From: Bondarzewia mesenterica
Lineage: Eukaryota; Basidiomycota; Agaricomycetes; Russulales; Bondarzewiaceae
Assembly (NCBI GenBank): GCA_004802705.1
Contig: SGPL01000829.1
Coordinates: forward strand, 1-10,840
Reading direction: 5' to 3'
Length of the DNA: 10,840 bases
The notes below the pieces were generated by a model. It was not told the DNA's origin. It saw nothing but the letters and a program-made list of their open reading frames with translations, and ran no database searches. Positions 8,301-10,840 of the stretch are shown piece after piece; the stretch's first letter is position 1; each line of letters begins with the position of its first letter. Made by a program: the position numbers and the translations under genes.

Positions 8301-10146
8301 TGAAGCTGCTCTCCATGTGGGCTTTCTTTCCATCGAGTGAGTATTAGTTGAATATATTGAGCACAAGATTTTGCCGTCTCAGATTTACATGTCGGGGACA
8401 TCAGGATAGGACGAACATCATAGGAATCATACCAAAAGGGTGCAATCCCTGCAACAGTGGCCTCCTTCCCCAAGTGACAGGTTTGAAGTCCCGGCTGAGA
8501 TACGGCGTCGGCGATTGCCTGGATTGACTGAAGATCAGTGATCATTAAATCAAAATCGGAAGCATGCTCTCGACAGAGGCCTCCAATTTTGTTGACCTCC
8601 CGCACATAAACTGCCTGCTCGTTAAGACTGCTCTCGTCTATGTTTAGGCTATGACCAAACTTTCCAGCAGTTTGATTCTGGAATCTGGGACTGAACGAGG
8701 CATCAATGTTAGCATCGATCTCGGAGGCCTTAGGAGCGGCAATGCTGAGAGTGAATTGAATGGGATCCATGCGAGAGCGTAGCGTGGTTAATGCGGGAAG
8801 TCCAAAGTGGTGAGCTGTAGCATATAACAATTTCTGACCTCCAACTCGAAGCATCAGCAGCGCCATATCAAAGTCCTGTTGGTCGTACTGTCGAGCTGCA
8901 TAGACACGATCAGCCGACTCCTTCAACCTCTCGATGATGCGTTTTATTCCCATTCCTTGTGAAACGGCCACCGCTACCAGCTGGCGAACACGTCGCACAT
9001 CGTACGTCGCAACTCCCATCACGAATCTTCTATAATCATCCAAGCATCGTAACGAAGCCGATGCTTTGCGCACTACATTGAGAGACTGATCAAATGGTTA
9101 AAAGAGGGGCAGTCAGACACGAAGGTTGATCAATGGACGTACGTTCAAACGGTATGCATCTAATTGTTCATTCTTGACTGTCAGGAGGTCACGAAGCTGA
9201 CAATGTGTTAAATACTGATATTGTGTCTGTGGTGCAGCATACTTTGCACGCTCCTCTAGCTGTGCAATCGTGGAGGTGACCTGTTGGCAGTGCATGCATG
9301 GCAGGCTATTCTTCTGGACACCTACACAATTGTCCGAGCGCACACGGAACTCGGTCCCCTGTCTCTCCACAGCACATAAGTGATAGCCTAGGCTCTTCAA
9401 TGAATATCCATGAAGCTGCCAAGGGTACGTGTCAAAGAATGATCCAGACGGCCACCGCAACGGGATGCTAGGACACCTATTCATAAATAAAATATGGTCA
9501 GTATTTATAACATGCTGTCCCGTTGTGCTTGCTCATGATGCACATACCCTGTCGTAGTGATAGTCAATACGTTCTCGGTACTGCGAGATTCAGGTGAGTC
9601 CTGAACGCTGATACATATTGGTTCAGTGGTAGATTGCCTGGCTATGCGTCTGAGCTCAGCGACGGCCTGTTCAGCATCAGCCATCTCGTGCGCCTGTTTA
9701 TCTTGTTGGATATTCTTGCGGCAGCGATCAAAACGCATATGAACCTGAAGTGCGTGGTCAGATTTTTTCGCCTTTCCATGATCGATCCAGTGGAGGCAAG
9801 ATGGGCAGAGCCTGTCTACCCTGCCCCAGAGGTTCGTACGCGTGGTCGATCCATCTAGTACTTCCACTGAATCTCTTTGCTCGTCGTTATCCCAGTTGCC
9901 TCCTATATTCTGTTCTGATCTGTCCTCTTCACCCTCACTCAGTCCAATTACCCTCTCTAATACTTCTGTCTCATCTGCCAGTTGACTCATACTTCCCCGA
10001 GTCGATCCACCAGTGTCCAGCTCTTCTGTATCCAAATCTGAGTCGACTTCTAAGTCATGAAGCCTATTCAGATGTCGACTGTAACGGTCCATGGAACTTC
10101 CGGGACTGTCAGCCGGAGGATGATAAGTCCAGCCATCGCCGCTCAT
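5361..10146 (-). CDS. P-element/THAP9-like transposase, Agaricomycete-type, with zinc-finger-like ends
   Basis: Probable transposase of the surrounding element, acting on its terminal repeats. Model exons: 10146-9548, 9476-9143, 9085-8110, 8041-6610, 6528-5957, 5878-5361 (1,476 residues). The first three introns (71, 57, 68 nt) have good donors, CTGAC/CTTAC branch sites and exact frames. N-terminus: acidic, then CPSC-x13-H-x4-H-x5-C (114-142). Residues 201-311: CPSI...W..GS...TYPWQLHG, CMHC. Core: NIDES (D461), GLCREH, HLGKEATVAGIAPF, SPTCKSE, SDGDATRR (D582), DFDPKHIFKR (630-637), a helical insert, GTSFMANQLYADSQSMVKN, then GDDHLELLFGKVQMLGG (E808). This order matches the split RNase H fold of P-element/THAP9 transposases: DE, DG, DxxH[IL]xK and LExxFG...GG. 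C-terminus: CYQC...H...H (1274-1294), CGFC (1311-1314), CVLC...H...H (1367-1394), basic tail. The last two introns are uncertain; without the fourth, a TAA at 6606-6608 interrupts the frame. Confidence 0.75.
5879..5956 (-). other. Possible 78-nt in-frame intron before the CGFC cluster
   Basis: The frame stays open here but passes through a low-complexity AT-rich stretch (FQFSITNFKLFICHIW) unlike its surroundings. Donor GTAATT at 5956 and acceptor CAAG at 5879 give 78 nt with a CTAAT branch site. A better-looking donor GTGCGT at 5939 would give 61 nt and break the frame. Confidence 0.4.
6529..6609 (-). other. In-frame TAA, or an 81-nt intron that removes it
   Basis: Reading straight on, SIKIFA is followed by TAA (6608-6606), then MFQMVP in the same frame. 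A donor GTAAAT at 6609, a CTGAT branch site and an acceptor CCAG at 6529 define an 81-nt (3n) intron that would delete the stop and join SIKIFA to SEVNWLWNGDF. Both readings are in frame, so the sequence alone does not decide. Confidence 0.55.
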
Positions 10147-10219
10147 TCAACCTAGTAAGTCTCCGCTGTCAATTTCTTATGAGCAGCGAGTTAGAGATGA
10201 GTTGAATAGTGAAGCAAAG

Positions 10220-10231
10220 TTTTGGAACGGG
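10220..10231 (+). repeat. 12-bp direct repeat, copy 1 (ttttggaacggg)
   Basis: Identical to 10400-10411, 180 bp away in the same orientation. Both copies are followed by a short A-rich stretch and AAGCA. It is a candidate transposase-binding or promoter element. Confidence 0.6.
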
Positions 10232-10399
10232 GTCAAAGCAGACGATGAATAAACGAATGCTAAAATGTTTCATTGCTATCATGACAATATATGATCTGAT
10301 ATTTATCATTCGAAATAAAATCGATCTGAAGATTCCGGTAAGTACTCGGTGCTTAAGTAGGATGAGGCGCATTGTATGTACAGAGCTCCTAGCTCACTA

Positions 10400-10411
10400 T
10401 TTTGGAACGGG
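10400..10411 (+). repeat. 12-bp direct repeat, copy 2 (ttttggaacggg)
   Basis: Second copy of the repeat at 10220-10231. It lies about 200 bp inside the right terminus of the transposon. Confidence 0.6.
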
Positions 10412-10570
10412 AAAAGCACCAGCGTAATATAAAAGGTGGGTTTTGGGGGATATGCCAAAATTTCAAGGTCTATAGAGGTCTACATCGTGTACAATACAAA
10501 AGCTGAGACGAAACCTCGAATAATGGCAAAATCAGGACCCCGGCCATCTAACCAAGGGGACTGGGGGGGA

Positions 10571-10608
10571 TTCATAGGGTCAGAAATTCCGGTTCCGGAC
10601 CCCTCTTG
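10571..10608 (-). repeat. Right terminal inverted repeat
   Basis: Reverse complement of the left repeat at 5093-5130. The outermost 17 bases are identical; the inner part is diverged (TTTCT in place of CCCGA) but the GACC and TATGA blocks are retained without gaps. Confidence 0.85.
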
Positions 10609-10716
10609 GCTTTCAGTAGGTGTAACTAGCTAGCTCATATGTAGTGCTTGCAGCTTGGAGCTCTATATTGCCTACTTATCTCTGATTACAAGACTCATAC
10701 CCTCGCGCCTGTCAAC

Positions 10717-10840
10717 ATGAGTTCAAGTCCTCACAGTCGACGCTATGTGGGCAGAACCATTTTTGATCCAGTTCTTCACTTACTCGAATGAATAGGCAGT
10801 AGCGACTGTGTGTTCCATCGCTGTCGCTGTGGGCGCCTTG
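10717..10840 (+). CDS. Start of a plus-strand gene with an N-terminal signal-anchor, partial
   Basis: ATG at 10717 in good context (CAACATGA) opens MSSSPHSRRY. A 49-nt intron (10747-10795, donor GTGGGC, CTTAC branch site, acceptor AATAG) then joins in phase 0 to AVATVCSIAVAVGAL, which stays open to the window edge. A short Ser/Arg head followed by a hydrophobic stretch is the pattern of a signal-anchor or signal peptide, as in type II secretory-pathway enzymes or secreted proteins. TATATT at 10664 lies about 50 bp upstream. Only 25 residues are visible, the donor is not ideal, and the unspliced frame stops at codon 23, so the model is tentative. It is the only gene signal outside the transposon's right end. 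Confidence 0.35.

Larger units (their letters stand above)
10147..10570. other. Upstream region of the transposase gene inside the element
   Basis: About 420 bases between the transposase start and the right terminal repeat, without a gene. It should carry the transposase promoter. TATAAAAG at 10428-10435 is a good TATA box but faces the right end of the element, not the transposase gene. The 12-bp direct repeats lie here. Confidence 0.45.
5093..10608. mobile_element. DNA transposon with terminal inverted repeats and a P-element/THAP9-like transposase gene
   Basis: Seen directly: the two ends are inverted copies of each other. The first 17 bases (CAAGAGGGGTCCGGAAC) are identical, and about 30 of the first 38 match. 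Between them lies a single large minus-strand gene encoding a protein with transposase-like motifs, starting 462 bp from the right end and stopping 268 bp from the left end. Total length is 5,516 bp. This is the expected layout of an autonomous cut-and-paste element. No other gene is seen inside. The flanking 8-mers (agaggtgg and gctttcag) do not match, so no target-site duplication is visible if these are the exact ends. Superfamily assignment to the P-element group is inferred from the transposase only. Confidence 0.8.

Noticed and set aside
5361..10146. Assignment of the transposase to the Kyakuja-Dileera-Zisupton group
   Set aside because: The P-element/THAP9-style DxxH-I-x-K and LExxFG...GG motifs fit better, and I could not find KDZ signature motifs.
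9750..10205. 151-codon plus-strand open frame
   Set aside because: Antisense shadow of the first transposase exon.
10700..10740. tRNA-like T-loop sequence (GAGTTCAAGTCC)
   Set aside because: The flanking stem leaves an 8-nt loop, and no acceptor, D or anticodon arms can be built around it.

Overview
The window looks like nuclear DNA of a filamentous fungus, most likely an Agaricomycete (Basidiomycota). Genes are broken by many short introns (about 49-81 nt) with GT/GC...AG ends and CTNAY branch points. The largest gene belongs to a transposase-like family that I recall as multicopy in mushroom-forming fungi. No search was run; family calls come from reading the translations.

Layout, left to right. 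The left edge (14-89, minus) holds the first exon of an NmrA/isoflavone-reductase-like NAD(P)-binding protein that runs off the window. At 800-1269 (minus) is a small gene for a probable single-pass membrane protein with a Pro/Gly/Gln/Tyr-rich tail; its 5' end is uncertain. From 2364 to 4185 (minus) lies a ten-exon MFS monocarboxylate-transporter-type gene. All nine introns can be placed and one is GC-AG. The reading frame is exact to the stop (429 codons) except for one extra base in each of two A/T homopolymers, so it is either a very young pseudogene or an intact gene with homopolymer sequence errors.

The right half is one DNA transposon, about 5.5 kb (5093-10608). Its ends are imperfect terminal inverted repeats that begin CAAGAGGGGTCCGGAAC on both sides. 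Inside, on the minus strand, a gene at 5361-10146 encodes a roughly 1,476-residue protein. It has an N-terminal zinc-finger-like cluster, a split RNase H-like core resembling P-element/THAP9 transposases, and C-terminal Cys/His clusters with a basic tail. One in-frame TAA at 6606-6608 either inactivates it or lies in an 81-nt intron. Two exact 12-bp direct repeats and G-rich subterminal motifs sit near the ends. No target-site duplication is visible.

Just outside the right terminus (start codon 109 bp away) a plus-strand gene seems to begin with a short Ser/Arg N-terminus and a hydrophobic signal-anchor, then leaves the window, so the element may sit in that gene's promoter. The stretches 90-799, 1270-2363 and 4186-5092 show no convincing gene.
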